32,549 bases of DNA from Bacillota bacterium (GTDB lineage: Bacteria > Bacillota > Sulfobacillia > Sulfobacillales > Sulfobacillaceae). The stretch spans positions 1 through 32,549 of the forward strand of contig JAKADO010000035.1 of NCBI GenBank assembly GCA_021820485.1, in the 5' to 3' direction. Under the pieces are notes generated by a model. That model saw only the letters and a list, made by a program, of their open reading frames with translations. It was not told the DNA's origin and ran no database searches. The position numbers and the translations under genes were made by a program. Shown here piece after piece: positions 24,704-32,522 of this stretch. Every line of letters begins with the position of its first letter. Positions within the stretch are counted from its first letter, which is position 1.

Positions 24704-25541
24704 CCATAGCGGGCGGCAGAAATCCAATGCCCGCGGCTTGTCGGCGGTAGGCCGCGTGGAACAGGAGAATCGAGCCGGCCATGGACACGTTGAGTGACTC
24801 TGAGGCGGGTGACATGGGGATGGTGACAATCTCCGTATGGCTCATCCAATCGCCAGAGAGCCCGTTGCCCTCATTGCCCAAAACCAACGCAGTCGGTTGC
24901 GCCCAATCGGCCTCAAAATAGGGGACTCCCTGGTCCACGGCGGTCGTTCGAATCACGACTTGGGCCGCGCTCAAGGTCTCGATCCAGCCTTCATCCAAGT
25001 GCACCACAGGAAGCCGGAACACCGCGCCCGCCGAGGCCCGCACACACTTCGGATTAAAAACCTCGACCGTCCCCGCGGTGACTCCAAATGCATGGGCGCC
25101 CGCCGCCAGAGCCGCGCGCATCAGCGTGCCTAAATTGCCGGGATCCTGAATGCCTAGGGCAATGGGAAACAAGAGCGGCGCCGGAGCCTTGTCGAGAAGC
25201 CACTCCGCATTGGGAAAGGCGGGCAAAGGAATCACCGCCAGAATGCCCTGCGGCGTTTCCACTTGAGACAACTCCTGAAACAGGCGGTCGGTGACATAAA
25301 ACAAGTGGACGGAGAGCGCCTGGAGACGAGTCAAAAAGGCTCGTCCCTCCGCTTTCTCCACCCACTTGGGACTGTACACCACCACTCGCGGCCGGAGCCC
25401 CGCGGCCAACGCCTCATCCACTAGACGCGAGCCTTCAATCACTGTCTCCTGGCTTTTCGTGCGCGCCGAGCGGCTCGTGATGAGCCGCTTAATGCGGCGC
25501 ACCATTTTGTTGTCGGCCGAATCGAGCGGTTGGATGACCAT
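24699..25541 (-). CDS. TrmH/SpoU-family RNA 2'-O-methyltransferase
   Basis: A 280-residue SPOUT methyltransferase that uses S-adenosylmethionine to methylate a ribose 2'-OH in rRNA or tRNA. The N-terminal substrate-binding domain reads SARTKSQETVIEGSRLVDEAL. The three trefoil-knot motifs are GIQDPGNLGTLMRAA (Asn136, Arg142), ALVLGNEGNGLS (Glu224) and IPMSPASESLNVSMAGSILLF (Ser249, Asn251). The target base cannot be told from sequence; homologues beside rplT/pheS are usually annotated as 23S rRNA or generic tRNA/rRNA methyltransferases. It starts 2 bp after the rplT stop (TAACCATG), with no strong ribosome site, so coupling to rplT is likely. An internal Met13 is another possible start. Confidence 0.88.
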   Translation of the reverse strand: MVIQPLDSADNKMVRRIKRLITSRSARTKSQETVIEGSRLVDEALAAGLRPRVVVYSPKWVEKAEGRAFLTRLQALSVHLFYVTDRLFQELSQVETPQGILAVIPLPAFPNAEWLLDKAPAPLLFPIALGIQDPGNLGTLMRAALAAGAHAFGVTAGTVEVFNPKCVRASAGAVFRLPVVHLDEGWIETLSAAQVVIRTTAVDQGVPYFEADWAQPTALVLGNEGNGLSGDWMSHTEIVTIPMSPASESLNVSMAGSILLFHAAYRRQAAGIGFLPPAMV

Positions 25542-25543
25542 GG

Positions 25544-25897
25544 TTATAGAGCGGCTTTCGCCTTGTCAACCAAGATGCGGAAGCTGTCCATGTCGCGCAC
25601 GGCCAAATCCGCCAGCACCTTCCGGTCCAGGCCAATGCCGGCGCGCTTCAATCCGTTCATCAAACGGCTGTAGGACATGCCGTTCATGCGAGCTGCCGCG
25701 TTGATGCGGGTAATCCACAAGCGGCGGAAGTCGCCCTTGCGCTTGCGCCGATGCTGGTATGCGTACCAGAGGCTGTGCATGACCGCCTCATTGGCTGGGC
25801 GGAAGTGACGGGACCGTGCTCCACGATACCCGCGCGCTAACTTCAAAATCTTCTTGTGGCGACGATGCCGCACCATGCCATTCTTTACACGTGCCAT
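25544..25897 (-). CDS. rplT: 50S ribosomal protein L20
   Basis: A 117-residue highly basic protein that binds 23S rRNA early in large-subunit assembly. [26 protein letters not shown] and [23 protein letters not shown] are the family signatures. In Firmicutes L20 also represses its own infC-rpmI-rplT operon by binding the leader. The ATG follows GGAGGG. Last of the three classical operon genes, directly before a SPOUT methyltransferase. Confidence 0.98.
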   Translation of the reverse strand: MARVKNGMVRHRRHKKILKLARGYRGARSRHFRPANEAVMHSLWYAYQHRRKRKGDFRRLWITRINAAARMNGMSYSRLMNGLKRAGIGLDRKVLADLAVRDMDSFRILVDKAKAAL

Positions 25898-25948
25898 TGT
25901 CTAATTCCCTCCGAAACCAAATAGTTGAGCAAAAAGCGTCGCGCGAGA

Positions 25949-26146
25949 CTAGCCGTAGGGCAATAGCCGCTTGGTGCGATGCTGATCGTTTTTCGACAGC
26001 ACCTCGGAATGGCGCAGACGACGGCGCCGACCGGCAGATTTGTGCTCCAGCAAGTGGCTCTTTCCTGCCTTGTGACGCTTGGCCTTTCCGGTTCCAGTCA
26101 GGGTGATGCGTTTGGCCGCACCGCGGTGACTCTTCATCTTCGGCAT
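25949..26146 (-). CDS. rpmI: 50S ribosomal protein L35
   Basis: A 65-residue basic ribosomal protein starting [21 protein letters not shown] and ending RTKRLLPYG, the usual L35 pattern and length. The ATG is at 26144-26146, with AAGGAG nine bases upstream inside the end of infC. infC ends with tandem TAA TAG just before it, so the two are tightly packed in the operon. Confidence 0.97.
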   Translation of the reverse strand: MPKMKSHRGAAKRITLTGTGKAKRHKAGKSHLLEHKSAGRRRRLRHSEVLSKNDQHRTKRLLPYG

Positions 26147-26150
26147 GCTA

Positions 26151-26666
26151 TTACGCTCCTTTTTTAGGGGCCAAAATCATAATCATGGCGCGCCCTTCTA
26201 CTCGCGGGACCCGTTCCACAGCCCCGACATCTGACACCAATTCTGCTAGGCGCGACAAGGTTTCCTGAGCGAGTCCCGCATGGACAATCTCTCGACCTCG
26301 AAACACCATGGTGCACTTGACCTTGTCGCCTTCTTCAAGAAAGCGCCGCGCATTCTTCACCTTAACGTCAAAGTCGTGGTCCTCAATCGCTGGACGCATT
26401 TTCAGTTCCTTGACGTTGACCACTTTCTGCTTCTTGCGCGATTCCCGGTCGCGCTTGGCCTGCTCATACTTAAACTTCCCATAATCCATGAGCCGGCACA
26501 CAGGGGGCCGAGCGGTCGGCGACACTTCCACCAAGTCTACGTGGCGGTCTTGGGCCAACTGCAAGGCGTCGCGCACGGACATGATGCCGAACTGCTCTCC
26601 GCCGTCCCCGACTACTCGGACCTCACGCACTCGGATTTCATCGTTAATCCGAAGATCTTTAATAAT
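26151..26666 (-). CDS. infC: Translation initiation factor IF-3, probable ATT start
   Basis: IF-3 binds the 30S subunit, checks the start codon and prevents premature 50S joining. The protein has the N-domain ([26 protein letters not shown]), the basic linker ([19 protein letters not shown]) and the C-domain ([33 protein letters not shown]). The frame is open upstream to 26738, but that gives an atypical extension. AGGAGG at 26673-26678 sits six bases before ATT (26664-26666), followed by a second ATT and then [10 protein letters not shown]. infC genes commonly start with ATT, which makes them sensitive to IF-3 itself, so I place the start there, giving 171 residues. The operon has its own promoter and a leader attenuator. 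Confidence 0.9.
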   Translation of the reverse strand: MIKDLRINDEIRVREVRVVGDGGEQFGIMSVRDALQLAQDRHVDLVEVSPTARPPVCRLMDYGKFKYEQAKRDRESRKKQKVVNVKELKMRPAIEDHDFDVKVKNARRFLEEGDKVKCTMVFRGREIVHAGLAQETLSRLAELVSDVGAVERVPRVEGRAMIMILAPKKGA

Positions 26667-26730
26667 CGCGTCCCTCCTCAGTCTTGTTACCCAGTTCCTC
26701 CGCGAAGCACCTTCCCGGGGGAGCATCAAC

Positions 26731-26852
26731 CCAAACAAAGGACGGGCTCATCACCCGTCCAAACAGAAGGATCCTGAAATCCTATGTCGAAACCCTTTTG
26801 GCCATGCCTCGGGGTGAGAAGACCATTCGCTTCTGCTTTGTTCGGTGTTTCT
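26731..26852 (-). promoter_or_regulatory. infC-rpmI-rplT leader with attenuator (L20 leader type)
   Basis: The leader from the predicted start (about 26852) to the infC codon is about 185 bases. It contains GGACGGG, a 7-base loop, CCCGTCC and then TTTGTTT (26731-26760), an attenuator-like terminator about 65 bases before infC. In Bacillus the same operon is controlled by L20 binding to such a leader. I did not find the L20-binding fold itself by eye. Confidence 0.6.
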
Positions 26853-26858
26853 AGGGAC

Positions 26859-26887
26859 ATTGTAACGGCTCCCGCGTGTCCCGTCAA
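26859..26887 (-). promoter_or_regulatory. Vegetative promoter of the infC operon
   Basis: TTGACG, 17 bases, TACAAT on the minus strand, starting 14 bases after the thrS stop codon. This is one of the best matches to the housekeeping consensus in the window. Confidence 0.8.
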
Positions 26888-26900
26888 TGCATCGCCCCGC

Positions 26901-28796
26901 TTAGCCGGGAATGCGAGCCCGTTCGACAATGGAGGCCAGGTAGTCGGCCACCGGTTGAGCCCCAAGATCGCCCGCTTCGCGTGTTCGAACGGAGACCGTA
27001 TTGTTCTCTTGGTCGCGTCCGCCCACCACCAGCATCTCGGGAACCTTCTCCACCTGGGCCTCGCGGATCTTGTACCCAATCTTCTGGTTCCGGTCATCCA
27101 CTTCCACCCGAATGCCCGCTTCCCGCAACTGGCGCGCAATCGATTCCGCGTAATCGTGCTGATTGTCGGTAATGGGCAGGACCCGGACCTGCACGGGGGC
27201 AAGCCATAACGGGAACGCTCCGGCGTAGTGCTCCACCAAGATGCCCAAAAACCGCTCAATGGACCCCATGATGGCCCGGTGAATCATCACAGGACGCTTC
27301 GCCAATCCATCTTGGTCAATGTACTCCAGTTCAAACTTCTCGGGCAGCTGGAAGTCCAATTGGACTGTGGCGCACTGCCAACGGCGCCCCAAACTGTCCA
27401 CCGCATAGATGTCCAGCTTAGGCCCATAAAACGCGCCGTCCTTGGGGTTAATCTGGTACTTGAGGCCGCGCGCTTTCAACACCTCTTCCAATTCGGCCTC
27501 AGCCCGGTCCCACAGTGCCAGTTCGCCCATGTAGTCGTCCGGCCGCGTCGACAACACCACCTCATAGGGCATGTCGAACGTCCGGTAGAGAACATCCACC
27601 AGATCCAACACCCCAAACATCTCTTCGCGAATCTGATCCGGTCGCACAAAGAGGTGGGCATCGTCTTGATGGAACCCCCGCACGCGCATCAGTCCGTGCA
27701 ATGCCCCCGACCGCTCGTAGCGCGAGAGCGGACTGTACTCCGCGAGGCGCCAGGGGAGGTCGCGGTAGGATCGTGTGGCGCTCTTGAAGAGAAGGCAGTG
27801 CCCGGGGCAGTTCATGGGCTTTACGCCCTGCAGCTCATCATCCCGATCAATGAGAAAGAGATTGTCCCGATAGTGGTCCCAGTGTCCAGAGCGTTCCCAG
27901 AGGCCGACCCGGTATATCCATGGCGTCGCCACCTCTTGGTATCCACGAGCGGCCTGCAGCCGCCGGGAAAAGTCCTCCAGCGACCGATAGACTTGGTGGC
28001 CCTTGGGGTGCCAGAACACAAACCCGGGCGCCTCTTCCCGAAACGTGAACAAATCGAGCTGAGCCCCCAGCTTGCGATGGTCGCGCAGCTTCGCTTCCTC
28101 AATCCGCTCCAGATGCTGATCGAGGCTGGCTTGGTCGGGAAAGGAGGTCCCATAGATGCGCGTCATCATGGGGTTCTTCTCGTCACCGCGCCAATATGCA
28201 CCGGAGACTTGAGTCAGCTTCAAGGCCCCAATGCGCCCCGTCGAGGGCAAGTGCGGTCCAGAGCAGAGATCAATGAATTCCCCTTGCCGATAGGCGGAAA
28301 TCACGGCGCCCTCGGGAATCCGTTGGACAATCTCTTCCTTGAACGACTCGCCCCGCTCCCCAAAAATCTTGAGGGCATGGTCCCGAGAGAGCTCCACACG
28401 TTCAATCGGGTAGTTCTCCTGCACAATCTGCCGCATCATCTCTTCGATGCGCGGCAAATCCTTTTCCGTGAGCGGTTCAGGAAGCCAAATGTCGTAATAG
28501 AATCCATCTTCCAAGGCCGGGCCCGTGCCAAGCTTCGCTTCCGGCCACAAGCGCTTCACGGCCTGCGCCAACAGGTGGGCGCTCGAATGCCGAAACACGT
28601 GGCGTCCTGCACTGTCCTGGAAACTCAGGAACTGAATCTGTCCGCCCTCCATGAGCGGACGACTCAAATCCAGCGTCTGTCCGTTGACCCAGACCGCCAG
28701 AGCCCCTTCCGGCACCGCCGTCAAATCGGCCGCCCTAACCCCTGGTTCTCGTTCCACCTGTTCGCCGTTGACTTCAAACTGTACCGCCAATGCCAT
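26901..28796 (-). CDS. thrS: Threonyl-tRNA synthetase
   Basis: A 631-residue class II synthetase. An N-terminal TGS domain (about 1-60) is followed by the editing domain with HxxxH (His70, His74) and Cys178/His182 (DLCSGPHLPSTG). The catalytic core has the zinc ligand Cys330 (PMNCPGHCLLF), motif 2 (YERSGALHGLMRVRGFHQDDAHLF) and motif 3 (IHRAIMGSIERFLGILVEHY). A C-terminal anticodon-binding domain completes it. The frame is open to 28919, but that part is the T-box leader. The ATG at 28794-28796 has AGGAGG only a few bases away, so the TTG two codons later (28790), with better spacing, may be the true start. A Thr T-box precedes it. Confidence 0.95.
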   Translation of the reverse strand: MALAVQFEVNGEQVEREPGVRAADLTAVPEGALAVWVNGQTLDLSRPLMEGGQIQFLSFQDSAGRHVFRHSSAHLLAQAVKRLWPEAKLGTGPALEDGFYYDIWLPEPLTEKDLPRIEEMMRQIVQENYPIERVELSRDHALKIFGERGESFKEEIVQRIPEGAVISAYRQGEFIDLCSGPHLPSTGRIGALKLTQVSGAYWRGDEKNPMMTRIYGTSFPDQASLDQHLERIEEAKLRDHRKLGAQLDLFTFREEAPGFVFWHPKGHQVYRSLEDFSRRLQAARGYQEVATPWIYRVGLWERSGHWDHYRDNLFLIDRDDELQGVKPMNCPGHCLLFKSATRSYRDLPWRLAEYSPLSRYERSGALHGLMRVRGFHQDDAHLFVRPDQIREEMFGVLDLVDVLYRTFDMPYEVVLSTRPDDYMGELALWDRAEAELEEVLKARGLKYQINPKDGAFYGPKLDIYAVDSLGRRWQCATVQLDFQLPEKFELEYIDQDGLAKRPVMIHRAIMGSIERFLGILVEHYAGAFPLWLAPVQVRVLPITDNQHDYAESIARQLREAGIRVEVDDRNQKIGYKIREAQVEKVPEMLVVGGRDQENNTVSVRTREAGDLGAQPVADYLASIVERARIPG

Positions 28797-28812
28797 CTCC
28801 TCCTCAACAAAT

Positions 28813-29042
28813 AAAAAACCCCCTGAGTCTCGGGGGGACGGCATTGCCGCGGTTCCACCACCCTTGAACCAGAGGTTCCACTTGCATGCGTGATATCGGG
28901 CGCACCGCCGGCTTAGCACGAAGGATCGCCGGGACTCCGAGGTGGTCTTGACAGAAGAGCGCCTGAATCAGCTTTCAGCCGGTGACTGATTCTCTCTTGA
29001 GGATCTTCTGCAATCGTCCTCATCAACGTCGCATTTGGGATA
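28813..29042 (-). promoter_or_regulatory. T-box riboswitch, tRNA-Thr specific, upstream of thrS
   Basis: The T-box GGTGGAACCGCGGC lies at 28846-28859. It is followed by a terminator of CCCCC, an 8-9 base loop, GGGGG and six T (28813-28837). In stem I, GCAGAAGA pairs with TCTTCTGT and GAGG with CCTC; between them on the 3' side is CAAGACCA. ACC (28944-28946) followed by A is the expected Thr specifier. The leader fills the 250-bp gap before thrS. Confidence 0.9.
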
Positions 29043-29049
29043 TTCTCTT

Positions 29050-29078
29050 ATTCTAGAAACTTCGCCAGTCGGTGTCAA
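29050..29078 (-). promoter_or_regulatory. Promoter of the thrS T-box transcript
   Basis: A perfect TTGACA, 17-base spacer and TAGAAT on the minus strand. The -35 and spacer lie inside the end of the ytxC-like gene, whose TAG stop overlaps the -10. Confidence 0.82.
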
Positions 29079-29898
29079 CCTGGGGCGAATAGCAGCGGGC
29101 ACATCCGTGGCAAAACAGCACCTTGCCATCAAACACCTGGACCAAGGTCTCCCGGCCTTCCGGGTGCAGCCGTCCGCGATGGATGGTGATGCGGGCCGGC
29201 GCCAACGTCACCAACGCACTGATGAGCACATCATCGATGGCCCCCGACTGGGTCTCGACGCCCATCAACATATCGTTGATCAGATCGTCGGCCAGACGGT
29301 TCCCCGAAGCATCCTCAAAATAAAACCGGTCCCGGGTGAACCGCACATGAATCCAGTCATGGTCGTTGCCGGCCACCGCCACCAATTGCTTCAAGAGCCG
29401 CACAAACTCCTGATATTCTTGCTCAAGGAGAAAGATGTCGACCGCCTGATCAATAGCCTCCTCGAACTCAGCCCGAATCTCGGGAAGGAGAAAGGTGCGG
29501 ATGCCCTCAATCACCAAAGTCGGGTGGGATTCGAGATAGCTGTAAATCAGCGTGGTGGCCAAATCCAGACGGCCCAAATCCTGATCGCGATCCGTGTGCA
29601 AAAGATGGAGCACGTCATCTAAAATCTTTTGCTGCTCCTGAGGCTCAAACGTGTGGTAACGGCGGTCCAAAAGTTCGTCCAGCCAGTTGCGCTCGTGGTA
29701 AATCAACAAATACTGGGCCAAGGCACGTGCCATCGGCCAGGCCAGGTCCGCGTGCCCCTCCTGCTCATTGGCCAAGGTATAGGCCCAATGCTGTCCCTGC
29801 CGCGACTCCGTCCACTCACCCGGAATGCTGCGAGCCAAGTATTCGCCAAGTCCTCGAGACATGGCCGCATGATCTGTCATCACAACCCACTGGGTCAC
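29053..29898 (-). CDS. ytxC: YtxC-like sporulation-associated protein
   Basis: About 281 residues, soluble, with no signal peptide. The middle is acidic and helical (FLLPEIRAEFEEAIDQAVDIFLLEQEYQEFVRLLKQLV), the hallmark of the YtxC family, and the C-terminus carries LVQVFDGKVLFCHGCARCYS, with Cys residues in a CHGCARC cluster. ytxC lies just before thrS in Bacillus too, which supports the call. Function is unknown; the family is linked to sporulation by phylogenetic pattern. The frame is open to ATG 29979, but a TATACT box at 29935-29940 lies inside that extension and no ribosome site precedes it, so I prefer the GTG at 29896-29898 (VTQWVVMTDHAAM). The thrS promoter lies within its end. Confidence 0.68.
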   Translation of the reverse strand: MTQWVVMTDHAAMSRGLGEYLARSIPGEWTESRQGQHWAYTLANEQEGHADLAWPMARALAQYLLIYHERNWLDELLDRRYHTFEPQEQQKILDDVLHLLHTDRDQDLGRLDLATTLIYSYLESHPTLVIEGIRTFLLPEIRAEFEEAIDQAVDIFLLEQEYQEFVRLLKQLVAVAGNDHDWIHVRFTRDRFYFEDASGNRLADDLINDMLMGVETQSGAIDDVLISALVTLAPARITIHRGRLHPEGRETLVQVFDGKVLFCHGCARCYSPQVDTDWRSF

Positions 29899-29934
29899 TC
29901 TGTCGCCTGCCCTTCTACCAATTCTATCCACGGT

Positions 29935-29940
29935 AGTATA
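29935..29940 (-). promoter_or_regulatory. Candidate -10 box of the ytxC-like gene
   Basis: TATACT on the minus strand, about 37 bases before the preferred GTG start. No good -35 is visible. It supports the shorter form of the protein. Confidence 0.35.
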
Positions 29941-29980
29941 TGCAATTCGGGCGAGGCTATTCGACAGCATGGAGGCCATA

Positions 29981-30003
29981 CAGAAAGAGCGCCTTTACGG
30001 CGC
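29981..30003 (-). terminator. Probable terminator of the tRNA cluster
   Basis: GCGCC, a 5-base loop and GGCGC on the minus strand, followed by TCTTTCTG, 12 bases after the tRNA-Val CCA end. The stem is short and the T-tract interrupted, so it may be leaky. Confidence 0.45.
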
Positions 30004-30014
30004 AAAATAAAAAA

Positions 30015-30092
30015 TGGTGGGCGGTACAGGACTCGAACCTGTGAACCTCTCGCATGTCAAGCGAGCGCTCTAACCAACTGAGCTAACCACCC
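30015..30092 (-). tRNA. tRNA-Val (GAC)
   Basis: A complete 78-nt cloverleaf with encoded CCA. Acceptor GGGTGGT pairs with ACCGCCC, the D arm is GCTC...GAGC, the anticodon stem is CTCGC/GCGAG with loop TTGACAT (anticodon GAC), and the T arm is ACAGG-TTCGAGT-CCTGT. Last of three tRNAs in transcription order. Confidence 0.96.
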
Positions 30093-30097
30093 ATTTT

Positions 30098-30172
<75 letters not shown>

Positions 30173-30190
30173 GTGGATAAGGCTAAATTT

Positions 30191-30265
30191 TGGAGCGGAA
30201 GACGGGATTTGAACCCGCGACCCTCGCCTTGGCAAGGCGATGCTCTACCACTGAGCTACTTCCGC
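30191..30265 (-). tRNA. tRNA-Gly (GCC)
   Basis: A 75-nt cloverleaf with encoded CCA. Acceptor GCGGAAG pairs with CTTCCGC, the anticodon stem is TCGCC/GGCGA with loop TTGCCAA (anticodon GCC), and the T loop is TTCAAAT. First tRNA of the cluster, right after its promoter. Confidence 0.96.
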
Positions 30266-30278
30266 AACGACAGGAATC

Positions 30279-30307
30279 AGTATATCATCCATGAACCTTA
30301 CGGTCAA
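30279..30307 (-). promoter_or_regulatory. Promoter of the tRNA Gly-Cys-Val cluster
   Basis: TTGACC, 17 bases, TATACT on the minus strand. The predicted start is about seven bases before tRNA-Gly. Confidence 0.78.
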
Positions 30308-30740
30308 GATCCGTGACTCCGTCACCACATCTGCAAAATGGCGACTCAAGCGTGCCGGGCCGCGGGCTTTGCGACCCCGGAAATAAGCTTGTTAAGCGCT
30401 TAAATCCAATCTAGGCCCAGCCCACCAGGTTGTGCACAAAACAAGCCGAATGGCCCGCGATTCGGCAAAGGCGATCCAACTTTAGGCTTTCTATAGCCGT
30501 TTGATCAAAAAGGGTATCCGACATCGTGATGGATTACTAGCCTGATCGAACTGGAACAAAGTCAAACCGCTTGGTGTTGGCCGACAATATCGGTGTCCCA
30601 CAGGGGTGATTCGCAACGGGTTGATTGGAGTGTCAGAATTACGGTCGTCAGGTGGCCCGTCCGCACGATATTTTCCTGTCCCGCGGTGCGTCACGAATGC
30701 CGTCAAGATCTCATCATCCACGGGTGCCGGTTTGCTCGGT
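30308..30740 (-). other. Gap of about 430 bp without a recognised gene
   Basis: Between the tRNA promoter and the SLC13-type gene I see no reliable gene. A hairpin (GCCGAAT, 8-base loop, ATTCGGC at 30445-30466) is followed on the minus strand by TTGTTTTGT and may be a weak terminator for the permease transcript. Short open frames exist on both strands (for example 30491-30721 on the minus strand and 30606-30812 on the plus strand), but none has a ribosome site or a family I recognise. Confidence 0.5.
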
Positions 30741-32522
30741 TCAGTGCCTAAACGGAAAGAGCAGTGGCGTGACGCCGACCGTCAGCACGCCCATCACAAG
30801 CGTCATGGGTAATCCAATTTTCAGGAAGTCCTGATATTTGTATTGACCCGGGCCCATCGCCATGATGAACACCTTATTGGCCAACGGGGTGATCGGAGCC
30901 GCGGATAAAGCCACGATCATGGCGATAATCAACCCATCGGGCGACCAGTGATTGCTGGCGGCTACGGAAATCGCCAACGGCGACAACACCAGTGCGGCGG
31001 CTACATTGCTGACGACTTGCGTCAACGCCGCCGCTAGAATAAAGAACACGGTCAACATGGCATAGGGTCCCAGCGGTCCCAACCACTGCATCAAGGCGTG
31101 AGCGAGGGCCGCCGTGACTCCTGTTCTGGTCATGGCGAGACTCAACGGCGTCACGCCCCCCACCAAGGTGATGATGCGCCAGTCGATGGCCCGATAGGCC
31201 TGATCGAGGGAGATAACGCGACCAAGGACCAGGACGGCAATCGCGGCTGCCGCACCCACCTGCACAGCCAAAATATTGAAGGTGGCCAGCACCAGGACGG
31301 CGGCCAGAACCCCGATGGCGAGGAAACGGTGACGCGCGGACGCGAGTGCGGGACGCTCCAAAGCAGCCAACACGGTCAAGTCCTCGCTTTTTTGCAGGCG
31401 CATGATGGCGTCGTTCGAGCCCATGACCAACAGCACGTCACCCATCGTGAGGGTCATATCGGGCAACTCCTGCACGCGGGTTACGCCTTGGCGTAAAATA
31501 GCGAGCACCGTGACGCCGAAGCGAACCCGAAAATCCACCTCCCGCAGCGAGTGGTTGACCAAGACGGAGCTCTGCGGAACCATCGCTTCCATGATGCGCG
31601 CGTCGGCACTCCGGAGGCGCAATGGGCGTCGATCGGTGGCGACGGTTTCCAACCCATCCTCGGCGGTCAAGCCCACCATCGCTTGTTGACTGCCTTGGAT
31701 AATGAGGCGGTCTTCGGCCTCTAACCGGTCGTATGCGCCTGGCATCAGCGGCGGTTGACCCTGGCGCAGGATCCGTAGCACGGTCAGGTGATGTTGGCGG
31801 AAATACGTCAGCGCATGCAAGGGTTTGCCGATGAGTGGTGAATGGGGAGGCACGGACACCTCACTAAGATAGCGTTTAACTTCCTGGTAATTGGTGACAA
31901 ATTCATCCTCCGTGTCCGTAGCAGGCAATCGCTTGACCCCCCACCATTTCATAAAGAGGTAGCCCGCTAGAACCAATACCACGCCTAGCGGGGTTATGCC
32001 GAACAGCGGAATTGGCGGGTAGTGGTTGGATGCCAGGGTGGCATTGCCGATGATGTTGCCTGCCGATCCAATCATGCTCAACAATCCGCCTAGAGCAATG
32101 GCTATCGCTAACGGCATCAGCAGACGGTGCAAGGACACTTTCACGCGTTGCCGGATCCGCACCATGGTTGGGAGAAAAATGCTCATCAGCCCCACGTCAG
32201 ACACGAAACTCGATGGAATGGGGGGCAATGCCATTAATGCTGTTAATAGGCGGGATTCTCCTTTTTTGCCGAGTCGCTCGAACCATGAGGCCATAACATC
32301 GGTAGCGCCGGAGCGGCGCAACCCCTCGCTCAGCACAAACATCTCGGCCAAGATAATGGCGGCATAAGAACTAAATCCGCTGAACAAGGTGCCGGTGGGA
32401 ATCAGGTGAAATACTCCGACAAGGGCCAGTGCTATGACCCCCACCACATCAATCCGCACACGGCCCGATACCAACAGGCCCATAGTAAGTACTAAAATGG
32501 CGACAGCCAGCGTTGCGCTCAT
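30741..32522 (-). CDS. SLC13-family permease with two TrkA-C domains
   Basis: A 593-residue membrane protein. The N-terminal half has about five to six helices, including a hairpin segment GSAGNIIGN (152-160) that matches the first substrate/sodium motif of SLC13 carriers. Two cytoplasmic TrkA-C (RCK-C) domains follow at about 220-285 (VSVPPHSPLIGKPL, DRLIIQGS) and 305-380 (MVPQSSVLVNHSLREVDFR, GDVLLVMGS). The second membrane half has the matching motif VVSNVAAALV. This layout is found in putative sulfate or dicarboxylate carriers; which ion it moves cannot be told from sequence. The ATG at 32520-32522 has AAGGAGG upstream. The promoter is outside the window. Confidence 0.85.
   Translation of the reverse strand: MSATLAVAILVLTMGLLVSGRVRIDVVGVIALALVGVFHLIPTGTLFSGFSSYAAIILAEMFVLSEGLRRSGATDVMASWFERLGKKGESRLLTALMALPPIPSSFVSDVGLMSIFLPTMVRIRQRVKVSLHRLLMPLAIAIALGGLLSMIGSAGNIIGNATLASNHYPPIPLFGITPLGVVLVLAGYLFMKWWGVKRLPATDTEDEFVTNYQEVKRYLSEVSVPPHSPLIGKPLHALTYFRQHHLTVLRILRQGQPPLMPGAYDRLEAEDRLIIQGSQQAMVGLTAEDGLETVATDRRPLRLRSADARIMEAMVPQSSVLVNHSLREVDFRVRFGVTVLAILRQGVTRVQELPDMTLTMGDVLLVMGSNDAIMRLQKSEDLTVLAALERPALASARHRFLAIGVLAAVLVLATFNILAVQVGAAAAIAVLVLGRVISLDQAYRAIDWRIITLVGGVTPLSLAMTRTGVTAALAHALMQWLGPLGPYAMLTVFFILAAALTQVVSNVAAALVLSPLAISVAASNHWSPDGLIIAMIVALSAAPITPLANKVFIMAMGPGQYKYQDFLKIGLPMTLVMGVLTVGVTPLLFPFRH

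Noticed and set aside
26726-27259. A minus-strand frame crossing from within thrS through the infC promoter and leader
   Set aside because: It runs in another frame through thrS, its only ATG in the leader overlaps the -10 box, and no ribosome site precedes it.
27228-28814. A 528-codon open frame on the plus strand opposite thrS
   Set aside because: thrS on the other strand has all catalytic motifs; the antisense translation shows no domain and no ribosome site.
30491-30721. A 76-codon minus-strand frame just after the SLC13-type gene
   Set aside because: GTG start without a ribosome site, no recognisable domain, and an equally long frame on the opposite strand; kept only as part of an unassigned gap.
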